Part shown: in pieces, positions 48,758-63,584 of the stretch
How positions within the stretch are numbered: position 1 is the stretch's first letter
Layout of the letters: each line of letters opens with the position of its first letter
NCBI RefSeq assembly: GCF_900115705.1
Contig: NZ_FOXL01000002.1
Location: 496,001 to 560,000, forward strand
Source of the DNA: Frateuria terrea
GTDB taxonomy: Bacteria; Pseudomonadota; Gammaproteobacteria; Xanthomonadales; Rhodanobacteraceae
Length of the DNA: 64,000 nucleotides
Reading direction: 5' to 3'
Translations under genes and position numbers: made by a program
The notes under the pieces: model-generated
Databases searched by the model: none
What the model was told of the DNA's origin: nothing
Seen by the model: the letters and a program-made list of their open reading frames with translations, nothing else

Positions 48758-49218
48758 AGCGCTGGCTCGCCCTCCTGCTGCTGATGCCGGCCATCGCGGC
48801 CGCCGGCTCGCTGAAGCCGCTAGCGGCGGCCGATGTCTCCGCCCTGCTCGCACCCCCCGCGCACGGCGAACGCCTGATCGCACTGTGGGCGCTGGACTGC
48901 GCCTATTGCGAACCCAACCTGCAGGCTCTCGCGCAGCTGCAGCAGGCGCATCCGGCGGCGATCGAATTGGTCACCGTCGCCACCGACGACATCGCCAATC
49001 TCGATGCCATCGAAAAGCGCCTGCAAGCCGCCGGCATGGCCGCCTTTCCCGCGCGCGCCTATGCCGATGCGACACCGGAGCGGCTCAACTACCTGATCGA
49101 TCCCGACTGGGGCGGGGAAACGCCGCGCGTGCTGGTCATCCGCAGCGACGGTTCACGCGACGGCTTCAGCGGCGAGCTGACGGCGAAGCAACTGCAAACC
49201 CTCGGACCGAAACCGTAG
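48754..49218 (+). CDS. Exported thioredoxin-like protein (TlpA-type)
   Basis: The 154-residue protein starts at GTG 48754, which overlaps the propeller gene stop (GTGA). It has a signal peptide (about 1-17, AIAAAG), a thioredoxin-like core with redox pair Cys49-x-x-Cys52 in WALDCAYCEPN, and a cis-Pro candidate in ETPRVLVI. It probably reduces disulfides or delivers electrons or metal in the periplasm. Its likely client is the Cys-rich propeller protein, since the propeller's CxCC motif must be kept reduced to bind metal. A terminator follows 67 bases after the stop. Confidence 0.85.
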   Translation: MKRWLALLLLMPAIAAAGSLKPLAAADVSALLAPPAHGERLIALWALDCAYCEPNLQALAQLQQAHPAAIELVTVATDDIANLDAIEKRLQAAGMAAFPARAYADATPERLNYLIDPDWGGETPRVLVIRSDGSRDGFSGELTAKQLQTLGPKP

Positions 49219-49285
49219 GGTGCCTCCGTCACGGTGACGCGGGGATTCAAACCCACGCCATGAAGAGGGTCGCTCCAGAAACGCG

Positions 49286-49307
49286 AAACGCCCCAGTCGG
49301 GGCGTTT
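49286..49307. terminator. Terminator between the cassette and tRNA-Ser
   Basis: AAACGCCCC and GGGGCGTTT form a perfect 9-base stem with a 4-base loop. The flanking A and T runs let it work rightward for the cassette and leftward for tRNA-Ser. Confidence 0.8.
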
Positions 49308-49314
49308 GCAAATC

Positions 49315-49407
49315 TGGCGGAGAGAGAGGGATTCGAACCCTCGATAAGGCTTTTGACCCTATACTCCCTTAGCAGGGGAGCCCCTTCGGCCTCTCGGGCA
49401 TCTCTCC
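49315..49407 (-). tRNA. tRNA-Ser, anticodon GCT
   Basis: The minus strand gives a 93-nucleotide class II tRNA with encoded CCA. The acceptor arm starts GGAGAGA, the anticodon stem is CTCCC/GGGAG with loop CTGCTAA (anticodon GCT), a long variable arm follows, and the T arm holds GGTTCGAATCC. It lies just downstream of csrA, as in many gammaproteobacteria. Confidence 0.96.
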
Positions 49408-49477
49408 GGGTATGTTCCGCGCTCTCGCGGAGCCGGCAAGGATACTGACCGGCGCCGCCGAGGTAAAGCGTTCGTGA

Positions 49478-49684
49478 TCAGTGCTCGCCGGTTTCGCCAG
49501 ACGAGGCGCCGCCGGACTCGTGCTCGCCCTTGATCCGCTGGTAGATCTCTTCGCGATGCACCGCCACGTTCTTGGGCGCATTGATGCCGATACGCACCTG
49601 GTTGCCCTTCACGCCGAGAACGGTAACGGTCACCTCATCACCGATCATCAGGGTTTCACCGACCCTGCGGGTCAGAATCAACAT
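49478..49684 (-). CDS. csrA: Carbon storage regulator CsrA
   Basis: CsrA is a small RNA-binding protein that controls translation and mRNA stability. The 68-residue protein starts [18 protein letters not shown] and has the RNA-binding [11 protein letters not shown] near residue 42-52. The tail after residue 58 ([12 protein letters not shown]) is species-specific. It follows alaS and precedes tRNA-Ser, the conserved order. Confidence 0.97.
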   Translation of the reverse strand: MLILTRRVGETLMIGDEVTVTVLGVKGNQVRIGINAPKNVAVHREEIYQRIKGEHESGGASSGETGEH

Positions 49685-49880
49685 GTTGTATTACTCCATA
49701 AATGCTGTTGGTCTCAGGCCTGCCGCACGATGGAGCCTCACCCCTGAGCCCATCGCCAGTCAGTTCGACGAAAGTCCGTCGAAGGCCCTACCGCCTTCCC
49801 CGGCTCACAGCCAAGGCACTCACCATGAATGCCCTTGCCTTGCGGCGACACCATGGGGTAATGCCGCCTGCAGTCAACGG

Positions 49881-49910
49881 ATACTAGCCGAGCGCAAGCG
49901 CCGTGCGCAA
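49881..49910 (-). promoter_or_regulatory. Candidate csrA promoter
   Basis: On the minus strand TTGCGC (49910-49905) and TAGTAT (49886-49881) are spaced by 18 bases, in the 273-base gap between alaS and csrA. The transcript would have a leader of about 190 bases. No other feature was seen in this gap. Confidence 0.5.
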
Positions 49911-49957
49911 CGCATTTCGCGGGCGATAAATCCCCGATTCACAAAGGTCTGCAAGGC

Positions 49958-52585
<2,628 letters not shown>

Positions 52586-52641
52586 GGGCTAGGCGCGGCG
52601 AAAGGCAAAAAAGGCACGCCGGCGGCCACCGCCGCTTGAAA

Positions 52642-53136
52642 TCACTCGATTTCGTCGGCAGCGTCGTCCACTTCGGCGTGGGTAGCACGTCGTACTGTGG
52701 CGGTGGCAAAGCCGCGACGCAAGAGGAACTGCGCGCGGCGGGCACGTTCCGCGTGGTCGGCCGCGCCCTTGCCGGCGTAGCGGCGGCGCAGTTGTTCGAG
52801 CGCCGAAGCTTCCCAGTCGACCTCCGCCTCGTCCAGCAACTGCCGGATGCGCTCATCGGGGACGGCATGGGTTTTCAGTTCGGCGCGGATGCGCTGGGGA
52901 CCGTATCCCTGCGAGGCACGGCTGCGCACGAGGATCTCGGCGAAGCGATCGTCGTCCTGGTAGTGCTGTTTGCCCAGGCGATCGATGGCAGCCGTCGCCT
53001 CCTCGCCCTCGTAGCCGCCCTGGCGCAATTTGGTCCTGAGCTCGCGGCGCGAGTGCTCGCGGCGGGCGAGCAGGCCCAGCGCCTTGTCATAAGCGCTGCG
53101 CCTGGGCTTGTCGGAGTTGGTCGGGCGGCGCGTCAT
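52642..53136 (-). CDS. recX: Regulatory protein RecX
   Basis: RecX inhibits RecA filament growth. The 164-residue protein is made of three tandem three-helix repeats (AYDKALGLLARREHSRRELRTKL, DRFAEILVRSRASQGYGPQRIRAEL, then the C-terminal FLLRRGF) that wrap RecA filaments. It lies 134 bases downstream of recA on the same strand. Confidence 0.95.
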   Translation of the reverse strand: MTRRPTNSDKPRRSAYDKALGLLARREHSRRELRTKLRQGGYEGEEATAAIDRLGKQHYQDDDRFAEILVRSRASQGYGPQRIRAELKTHAVPDERIRQLLDEAEVDWEASALEQLRRRYAGKGAADHAERARRAQFLLRRGFATATVRRATHAEVDDAADEIE

Positions 53137-53270
53137 GCGCTGCGGGCAGGCGCCGCAGGGATGAAAGGCGGCCTGTTCGTGCTCTTCCCGCTGGACAGGC
53201 TTACCGCAGCACCGTTCGCCGACCGAAGGTCGGGGAACGGCGCACTGGCGGGTTCAGGCCATGGCACGGC

Positions 53271-54302
<1,032 letters not shown>

Positions 54303-54432
54303 CGTGGGAATCCCGGGTGTGTGGCGAGGAATGGAGCGCAGCATGCCCGGTCGAAATCTCACGGGCTGCGATAGTCTGCGAAGGGCTCGATTATCCCACA
54401 CCCGTCAAGCCCTGCCGCCGGCGCAAGGCGCG

Positions 54433-54939
54433 TCACGGCGTCAGCGCTTTCCGCACGCCGTTGAGCGCGGCGGCCACGCTCTGGCGGCGGATCGCCTCGC
54501 GGTCGCCAGCGAACTGGAACAGCCGTGCATGGGCGTAGCCGCCGCGGCGTTTCCAGCCGATCCATACGGTGCCGACCGGTTTGTCCGGCGTACCGCCGCT
54601 GGGTCCGGCGATGCCAGTGACCGCCACGGCAACACCCGCGCCATAGCGTGCCATCGCTCCGGAGACCATCTCCAGCACGGTCTCCTCGCTCACCGCGCCA
54701 GCGTGCTCGAGCGTGCGCGGGTTCACGCCCAGCAAGGCCTCCTTGGCCTCGTAGCTGTAGACCACGACGCCAGCATCGAACCATGCCGAACTGCCGGGCT
54801 GGTCGGTGAGCGTCTTGGCGATCCAGCCGCCAGTGCACGATTCGGCGGTGACCAGCATGAGCTTTTGCTGCAGCAGGTCGCGTGCGACCTCGGCAGCCAG
54901 CGCGGACAGCTCGGCATCGGTTGGAGGGGAATGGGGCAC
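54433..54939 (-). CDS. pncC: CinA-family nicotinamide-nucleotide amidohydrolase
   Basis: The 168-residue protein is the stand-alone C-terminal CinA domain (PncC), which deamidates nicotinamide mononucleotide in NAD recycling. Landmarks are [17 protein letters not shown] (catalytic Ser near residue 33), [19 protein letters not shown], and [23 protein letters not shown]. It starts at GTG 54939 and lies 130 bases upstream of recA, the common cinA-recA order. The old link to competence comes from this neighbourhood. Confidence 0.92.
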   Translation of the reverse strand: MPHSPPTDAELSALAAEVARDLLQQKLMLVTAESCTGGWIAKTLTDQPGSSAWFDAGVVVYSYEAKEALLGVNPRTLEHAGAVSEETVLEMVSGAMARYGAGVAVAVTGIAGPSGGTPDKPVGTVWIGWKRRGGYAHARLFQFAGDREAIRRQSVAAALNGVRKALTP

Positions 54940-55189
54940 GAGGGGATCCGGTTTGCAAAGGCTCGTTCTAACCGCTGGGGCATGTGCGCGGCAAGAAGCC
55001 TTTCGGACACCGGGCGCTGCCGCAGGGGTAGAACAGCAGCCGCCAGGTTGCGCGCCAGGTCCGCGCCGGCAAGATGCCTCGCCCCACGCCCCTTTCCCGG
55101 GGCATGGAGCACCGGCTCACGCCATGTACACTCCGAGCCCTCCCGGCGCGATCGCAGCCGCCGGCGACCGCCTGAACCTTCCTCGCCGC

Positions 55190-57805
<2,616 letters not shown>

Positions 57806-57812
57806 GAGGCTC

Positions 57813-58223
57813 TCACTCCTGTGACTGTTCGTCCTTGAACTTCATGATCTGCCGGCGCGCCTGCTTGTCCGGCCGGGTCGGCGGACGCAACAGGCCGGCG
57901 GCACCCAGCCTGCGCTGAGCCCGCGCCGCCTCGCGGGCGGCAAGGCTCTCCTCGGTCTCCCGATAGAGCGCCTGCGCCACCGGTGCCGGCCCGCGCTGCC
58001 CGGACAACGCCGCCACCACTACCTCGATGCGTTCCTCGCCGCGGCCGATCTGCAGCCGGTCGCCGACATGCACGGCCTTGGAGGGCTTGCAGCCGGCACC
58101 GTTGAGATCCACCTTGCCACCGTCGATCGCCTGCTTGGCCAGGCTGCGCGTCTTGAAGAAGCGCGCCGCCCATAGCCAGACATCGGCACGCACCGCCTGC
58201 GGATGGTCCTGCACTTCGCTCAT
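57813..58223 (-). CDS. hslR: S4-domain RNA-binding protein, Hsp15 (HslR) type
   Basis: The 136-residue protein has an N-terminal S4 domain (about 12-75; RADVWLWAARFFKTRSLAKQAIDGGKVDLNG) and a basic C-terminal helix (RPDKQARRQIMKFK). Hsp15 binds free 50S subunits that carry a nascent chain after translation failure, and helps recycle them. The length and motifs fit well. It converges with mutS, with only seven bases between the stops. Confidence 0.92.
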   Translation of the reverse strand: MSEVQDHPQAVRADVWLWAARFFKTRSLAKQAIDGGKVDLNGAGCKPSKAVHVGDRLQIGRGEERIEVVVAALSGQRGPAPVAQALYRETEESLAAREAARAQRRLGAAGLLRPPTRPDKQARRQIMKFKDEQSQE

Positions 58224-58247
58224 CGGCCGCTCGTCTCCGTTCGGGCG

Positions 58248-59147
58248 CTAGCCAAGCAGTGCACTGCCCAGCGGGATGGTCAGCAAGGACAGGACGATAC
58301 CCGCTCCAAGAATGGTATTGGCCAAGGGCGGGTCCAGCCCGTATTCATCGGCCAGGATCGTGGCCGAGACCATGGGCGCCATCGCCGCCTGGAGCACGCC
58401 GACCGAGAGCACCAGACCGCCGACACCGGCGACCGCGCCCAGCAGCCAGCATGCCAGCGGCGCCAGCACCAGCTTCCAGCCGAGCCCCAGCGTGGCGGCG
58501 GCAGCCTGGCGCTCGCCCGGATGGAAGCGGAACTGAAGTCCGACCGAGAACAGCGCAAGCGGCGTCAGCGTCGCGCCCAAGGGGGCGAATACCGCGTCCA
58601 GCGCACGGGGCCACCCACCGAACAGGCCGGCGCCGATACCGGCCACCAGCGCCAGGAAGGCCGGGAAGGTGGCAATGCGCCGCACGATCGTCGCCGGCTC
58701 GGGCGTCCGTCCGGCATACAGGCTGGCGACCACGATGCCGGCCGAGGCGAGCACCGGGAAACAGCCCAACTGGTCGGCCACCACCGCCAGCGAAAGCCCC
58801 GCCTGGCCATACAGCGCCTGCATCAGCGGGTAGCCCATGAACGAGGTATTGCCCAGCCCGCAGACCAGGACCAGCGCGCCAGTGCGTCCACGTGACCAAC
58901 CCAGCCGCGACCCGATCAACCCGAACAGCAGCCACGCACCGCCGAAGGTGATCCACATGGCCACGATCGGGAACCACAGCTGCCGGTCGAAATGCAGCTT
59001 CGGAATCAGCTCCAGCACGAGTGCCGGCAGCGCTACGTTGATCACCCACCAGTTGAGGCCGGCCGCCAACCCGGCCGGCGGCCGCGCCAGGCGCGCCACC
59101 AGTGCGCCCAGCACCAGGCAGGTGAACAGCAGCAACAGGGCGCCCAT
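58248..59147 (-). CDS. AEC-family (auxin efflux carrier-like) permease
   Basis: The 299-residue membrane protein has about ten transmembrane helices in two inverted five-helix halves, typical of AEC transporters (PALVLELIPKLHF, GLGNTSFMGYPLMQALYG, and the second-half APMVSATILADEYGLDP). Bacterial members move malate, malonate and other carboxylates. The substrate is unknown here. The start at 59147 (MGALLLLFTCLVLG) puts the first helix at the N terminus. It lies 24 bases upstream of hslR. Confidence 0.88.
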   Translation of the reverse strand: MGALLLLFTCLVLGALVARLARPPAGLAAGLNWWVINVALPALVLELIPKLHFDRQLWFPIVAMWITFGGAWLLFGLIGSRLGWSRGRTGALVLVCGLGNTSFMGYPLMQALYGQAGLSLAVVADQLGCFPVLASAGIVVASLYAGRTPEPATIVRRIATFPAFLALVAGIGAGLFGGWPRALDAVFAPLGATLTPLALFSVGLQFRFHPGERQAAAATLGLGWKLVLAPLACWLLGAVAGVGGLVLSVGVLQAAMAPMVSATILADEYGLDPPLANTILGAGIVLSLLTIPLGSALLG

Positions 59148-59417
59148 GCACGAACCTTTCGCGAAAAGGCGGCAGTCTAGCGGCCGGCGTGTGTGGCCAA
59201 CCAAAGGAATGGGGGCACGGATCGCTCCGGGGTCCTGTTCTTGCGGTGCCTCGAGCAACCCCGGGAAGCCGCTACGCGCCGCGCGAGCCCACCGGGGCCG
59301 CCTACGACGAAGCCACGGTCACCACTCGCCCATCTCACGGACCAACGGACCGCAGAAAGCCGGACCGAAGCGGCGGCCCGGCATAATGGGCACCTTTGCT
59401 GATCTCTCCGGACGACC

Positions 59418-60545
59418 ATGACCAGCCACAGGGTCCACGGCCTGGCCGCCGACGACGTGCCACCCGACTGGCCGCCGCTGGCCAGGGCCGACGTCGATAG
59501 CCTGCTCGCCGGTTTTCCGGCGCTGGGGCGGATCGGCACCATCCGCTGGCACAGCCCGCGGCCGCTGTCGGCCGCCGGACTGGTCCAGACCCGACGTGGG
59601 ACGGTGTTCGTCAAACGCCATCACCGCAGCGTGCGCAGCGTCGCGACGCTGACAGAGGAGCATGCATTCGCCGGAAGGTTGCGCGAGGCCGGCGTGCCCG
59701 TTCCCCGGGTGCTCGCCGATACCGCCGGGCGCACCGCGATCAGCCACGGCGAATGGGTCTACGAAGTGCACACACCGGCGGCGGGGTCTGACCTGTATCG
59801 AGACACTGCCTCGTGGACGCCGCTGCACGACCTGGCCCATGCGCGCACTGCCGGCGCGATGCTGGCCCGGCTGCACGAGGCTGCGGACGGCTACGCCGCC
59901 GGGCAACGCCAGACCCACCTGCTGGTCGCCCGCAGCGAGCTGATCGAGGCGGTCGACCCGCTGGCGGCGATCGCGGCGCAACTGCCGCAACGGCCGGGCC
60001 TGGCGCGTTACCTGGAACGACGCGACTGGCACGGCGAAATTGGCGAAACGCTGGCCCCCTTCCACTCTCACTTGCCGTCGCGGCTTGCGGCGCAGCCGCG
60101 GCTGTGGACGCACGGCGACTGGCACGTTTCCAACCTGTGCTGGAGCGATAGCGGCCCGCAGGCGGCCATCACGGACGTGCTCGATTTCGGCCTGTCGTCG
60201 CGCACGTTCGCACTGTTCGACCTGGCCACCGCGATCGAGCGCAACGCCGTCGCCTGGCTCGCGCTCGACCGGGGCAATGCGGCCCACCCGGATACCGCCC
60301 GGGCCCTGGTTGCCGGCTACCGCGAGCGGCGCCCGCTGACCGCCGCGGACGTTCATCTGCTGGCCGACCTGCTGCCGCTGGTGCACCTGGACTTCGCGCT
60401 GTCGGAAGTGGAGTACTTCACCGCTGTCACGCACTCGCCGGCCAATGCGGATGTGGCGTACCACACGTTCCTGCGCGGCCATGCGGCATGGTTCGGCTCG
60501 GCGGCCGGACGGGCGCTGCTGGAGGCAATCCACGCGCTCGCGTGA
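59418..60545 (+). CDS. Aminoglycoside-phosphotransferase-fold kinase
   Basis: The 375-residue protein has the kinase-like APH fold: ATP-binding Lys in GTVFVKRHH (about 61-69), a Glu in the EEHAFAGRLREAGVPVPRVL helix, the catalytic loop THGDWHVSNL (about 231-240) and metal-binding DVLDFG. The substrate is unknown. Family members phosphorylate aminoglycosides, choline, homoserine or thiamine. The thiamine riboswitch operon that follows on the same strand makes a thiamine-kinase-like role worth testing, but it has its own promoter (CATAAT at 59382-59387) and lies before the riboswitch. Confidence 0.82.
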   Translation: MTSHRVHGLAADDVPPDWPPLARADVDSLLAGFPALGRIGTIRWHSPRPLSAAGLVQTRRGTVFVKRHHRSVRSVATLTEEHAFAGRLREAGVPVPRVLADTAGRTAISHGEWVYEVHTPAAGSDLYRDTASWTPLHDLAHARTAGAMLARLHEAADGYAAGQRQTHLLVARSELIEAVDPLAAIAAQLPQRPGLARYLERRDWHGEIGETLAPFHSHLPSRLAAQPRLWTHGDWHVSNLCWSDSGPQAAITDVLDFGLSSRTFALFDLATAIERNAVAWLALDRGNAAHPDTARALVAGYRERRPLTAADVHLLADLLPLVHLDFALSEVEYFTAVTHSPANADVAYHTFLRGHAAWFGSAAGRALLEAIHALA

Positions 60546-60687
60546 CAGGCGGATCGCGCCTGGCGCAATGCGCGACGGCCTGTGCAGCCGAGCGCGCGCG
60601 AGCACGCGCGCAGCGACCCCGCCTCCGCCGGCGGAGTGCCGGCCGGTTTGGATCGGACGTCCATTCCGTGCTTCAATACCGTTCTTG

Positions 60688-60767
60688 AAGCGGGGGTGCC
60701 CGGCACAACGGCCGGGCTGAGAGAGTCCCTTGGAACCTGATCCGGTTTGTACCGGCGTAGGGAGCTT
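60688..60767 (+). ncRNA. TPP (THI-box) riboswitch
   Basis: The segment has the conserved TPP aptamer pieces in order: an AAGC/GCTT closing stem (60688-60691 with 60764-60767), GGGGGTGCC, the CTGAGA pyrimidine-binding loop (60717-60722), CCCTTGGAACCTGATCCGG and CCGGCGTAGGGAGC. It lies 74 bases upstream of the TonB-dependent receptor start, so thiamine pyrophosphate should repress the receptor and the PnuT-like gene. No terminator hairpin was obvious after it, so translational control is likely. Confidence 0.95.
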
Positions 60768-60840
60768 GATAAGCAGTCGCGCGTCCATCCGGGCGTGTGC
60801 CTGGCCGTCGCTTCGTTCCGCCCCTGCCGACGAGCCGACG

Positions 60841-63003
60841 ATGACCACTCCCCGCACGCCCCTGCTGCTTGCCCTTCTCGCCGCGCTGGCTCCGGCCACG
60901 CACGCTGCCGCCCTGCCGGACACCACCCAGGCCAAGGAACTCGCGCCAGTGCACGTGGAGGGCCGGACGCACGACGACCGCCACGGCACTGCCATCGATG
61001 CCTACGGCAATGCCTCGCTGCACGACACTCCCGCGTCCGTCACGGTGGTCGCGCGCCAGCAGATCGACGACCGCCAGATCCGCAGCCTGAGCGAGCTGGC
61101 ACGCGAGGACGCTTCGCTGGGCGACAACTACGCCCCGGTCGGCTACTACCAGGACATCGCGATCCGCGGCTATCCGCTCGACCTCGCCACCGGTCTTCGC
61201 TTCAACAACCTCACCCTCGCCGGCGAGCAGCGCATCGCGCTGGAAGACAAGCAGCAGGTGGAAATTCTCAAGGGCCTGGCCGGTCTGCAGACGGGCGTGA
61301 TGGAGCCCGGTGGCGTGGTGAACTTCGTCAGCAAGCGCCCCGCCGACGTGCGCGAGGTGACCCTCGGTACCGACTCGCACGGCTCGCGCTACGCCGCGCT
61401 GGACGTCGGCGGCTGGCTCACGCCCGATTTCGGCGTGCGCGCCAACCTGGCCTGGGAAGATACCCACGCCTACGTCCAGCACGCCGATGGTCGACGCAAC
61501 TTCTACGCGCTGGCGGCCGGCTGGCACATCACGCCCAACGCCACGCTGGAGCTGGACAGCGACTACCAGGCCAGCGCGCAGCGTTCGGTCTCCGGCTACC
61601 AGCTGCTCGGCGGCGATACGCTCCCGGAACACGCCGATCCGGCACGCATGCTCGGCTTCGAGCCGTGGCAGCAACCGGTCTCGATCCATTCGGCCAACAC
61701 CAGTGCGCGCCTCAGCTACGCCCTCAGCGACGACTGGCGCCTGCGCCTCGCCGCCGGCCACAGCCGCAGCGTGATCGACGACAACGTGGCTTTCGCCTAC
61801 GGCTGCTTTTACTCGCCCGCCTGCGCCAGCGGCGAGCCGGGCAACTATTTCGCACCCAATGGCGACTACGACGTCTACGACTACCGCAGCCCGGACGACA
61901 CGCGCATCGACGACGAAGCCCGCGCCACGCTGGAAGGCCGTTTCGATACCGGCGCGGTGAGCCAGCAACTCACCCTGGGCGCGAGCGCCTTCCGCCGCCT
62001 CAACGACCAGCACGCGGACGTCTACGACTACGTCGGCACCGCCAATATCGCCGAGCGTGACCCGCCGTATTTCGCGCCTTCGCCGAACCAGCCCGGTCCC
62101 GCGGTGCGCCGCCTCACCAGCTGGCAGCGCTCGTTGTTCGCGCTGGATCGCCTGCATCTGGGCGAGCAGTGGCAACTGGTCGGCGGCGGCCGCTTCGTGC
62201 GCCTGCACGAACGTGCGTACGACGACGCTGGCACGCCGGAACGCGACACCCGCCTGAGCAAGGCGCTGCCGCAGGCTGCCGTGCTGTGGCAGCCGAACGA
62301 AGCGCTCACCGCCTACCTCAGCTACAGCGAAGGCCTTTCGCTCGGCATGGAAGCGCCGTACTGGACCAGCAACGACGGCCAGATGCTGGCACCGCGCCTG
62401 TCGCGCCAGCTCGAAGCGGGGACGAAGTACGCCGCGGGCGACGCGCTCGAACTTTCCGCAGCGTTGTTCCGCATTCGCCAGCCCTACCAGTTCGCGCAGC
62501 CGGACGACTCCGCTGCCGGCTTCACCTTCGTGCAGCACGGCGAGGAAGTGCACACCGGGCTGGAGCTGGATGCCCACGGCCGCCTCGCCGACAACCTCGC
62601 GCTCACCGCCAGCGCCAGCTTCCTGCGTGCCCGCGCGCGCGACACCGGCACCGCAGCCTACGAAGGCCACCAGGTCGTCAACGTGCCGCGCGTGCGCGCC
62701 GCGCTCCATGCCGACTATCGGCTGCCGTTCGCGCCTCGGCTGAGTCTGCTCGCCGGCTGGCGCTACGCCTCGCCCAACGTCGCCACGCCCGACGGCCGCG
62801 TACGCGTGCCCGCCTACAGCGTGTTCGATGCCGGCCTGCGCTACAAAGCCGAAATCCGCGGCCACGCGTTCACCGCGCGCCTGTCGGTCGACAACCTGTT
62901 CAACCACTTCTACTGGCGCGACACCGGCAGTTCGCTCGGCGACAGCTACCTGTTCCCCGGCGCACCTCGGCTGGCCCGGCTGTCCGTGAGCTACGCGTTC
63001 TGA
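60841..63003 (+). CDS. TonB-dependent receptor for thiamine (TPP-riboswitch controlled)
   Basis: The 720-residue receptor has a signal peptide (about 1-23, ATHAAA), a plug domain (about 40-170; DTPASVTVVARQQIDDRQI, QDIAIRGYPLD, LKGLAGLQTGVMEPGGVVNFVSKRP) of the siderophore-receptor type, and a beta-barrel ending in Phe (LSVSYAF). Sequence alone would suggest a siderophore. The riboswitch upstream and the PnuT-type transporter gene downstream (overlap of one base, TGATG) instead point to thiamine or a thiamine precursor. It is an outer membrane protein. Confidence 0.9.
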   Translation: MTTPRTPLLLALLAALAPATHAAALPDTTQAKELAPVHVEGRTHDDRHGTAIDAYGNASLHDTPASVTVVARQQIDDRQIRSLSELAREDASLGDNYAPVGYYQDIAIRGYPLDLATGLRFNNLTLAGEQRIALEDKQQVEILKGLAGLQTGVMEPGGVVNFVSKRPADVREVTLGTDSHGSRYAALDVGGWLTPDFGVRANLAWEDTHAYVQHADGRRNFYALAAGWHITPNATLELDSDYQASAQRSVSGYQLLGGDTLPEHADPARMLGFEPWQQPVSIHSANTSARLSYALSDDWRLRLAAGHSRSVIDDNVAFAYGCFYSPACASGEPGNYFAPNGDYDVYDYRSPDDTRIDDEARATLEGRFDTGAVSQQLTLGASAFRRLNDQHADVYDYVGTANIAERDPPYFAPSPNQPGPAVRRLTSWQRSLFALDRLHLGEQWQLVGGGRFVRLHERAYDDAGTPERDTRLSKALPQAAVLWQPNEALTAYLSYSEGLSLGMEAPYWTSNDGQMLAPRLSRQLEAGTKYAAGDALELSAALFRIRQPYQFAQPDDSAAGFTFVQHGEEVHTGLELDAHGRLADNLALTASASFLRARARDTGTAAYEGHQVVNVPRVRAALHADYRLPFAPRLSLLAGWRYASPNVATPDGRVRVPAYSVFDAGLRYKAEIRGHAFTARLSVDNLFNHFYWRDTGSSLGDSYLFPGAPRLARLSVSYAF

Positions 63004-63584
63004 TGGATGCGATCGAACTCGTCGGAGCGGCGCTGAGCGCGTGGGCCGTGTGGCTCACCGCGCGGCGGCGCCCGTGGTGCTGGCCGGTGGGCTTCGCCTC
63101 GGTGCTGGTGTACGGCTGGATCTTCATCCACGCCCGGTTGTATTCCGACGCGCTGCTGCAGGCGGCCTTCGCCGGGTTGATCGTGTACGGGTGGCTGCGC
63201 TGGATCAGGCACCTGGACAGCGATGGCCGCGTGCAGGTCGCAACGCTCCCGGTGCGCCGGCTCGCCATCCAGCTGATGATCGGCGTAGTCGGCGCACTCG
63301 CGCTCGGCTACGCCATGCACCGTTGGACCAACGCCGCCCTGCCCTGGCTCGATGCGGCGCTCACTGCCTTCAGCCTGGTCGCCCAATGGTGGCAGGGGCG
63401 CCGCCACATCGCTGCATGGTGGCTGTGGATCGTGGTCGACGTGATCTACGTGGGCGAGTACGTGTACAAGGACCTGTTGATCACGGCCGTGCTCTATGCC
63501 GGGTTCGTGGCGCTGGCCGCCATGGGACTGCGACAGTGGCGGCGCGCGGAGCATCCGCTGGAAGCACCTGCCGCCGCGGGTTGA
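63003..63584 (+). CDS. pnuT: PnuT-type thiamine transporter (PnuC family)
   Basis: The 193-residue membrane protein has about seven transmembrane helices rich in Trp, with RRRPWCWPVGFASVLVYGWIF at the start and WWLWIVVDVIYVGEYVYKDL near residue 140-160, which carry the WxxW-type and N/D-rich substrate motifs of the Pnu family. It should take up thiamine through the inner membrane by facilitated diffusion, trapped by later phosphorylation. Nicotinamide riboside (PnuC) is excluded mainly by the TPP riboswitch context. Confidence 0.88.
   Translation: MDAIELVGAALSAWAVWLTARRRPWCWPVGFASVLVYGWIFIHARLYSDALLQAAFAGLIVYGWLRWIRHLDSDGRVQVATLPVRRLAIQLMIGVVGALALGYAMHRWTNAALPWLDAALTAFSLVAQWWQGRRHIAAWWLWIVVDVIYVGEYVYKDLLITAVLYAGFVALAAMGLRQWRRAEHPLEAPAAAG

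Noticed and set aside
54303-54432. SOS (LexA) box upstream of recA
   Set aside because: I looked for CTGT-N8-ACAG and for a TTAG-type palindrome and found neither convincingly. GATAAT near 54393 may be a -10 but has no matching -35 at the right distance.
60841-63003. Siderophore receptor under iron control
   Set aside because: No Fur box was seen, and the TPP riboswitch plus PnuT gene give a better explanation.
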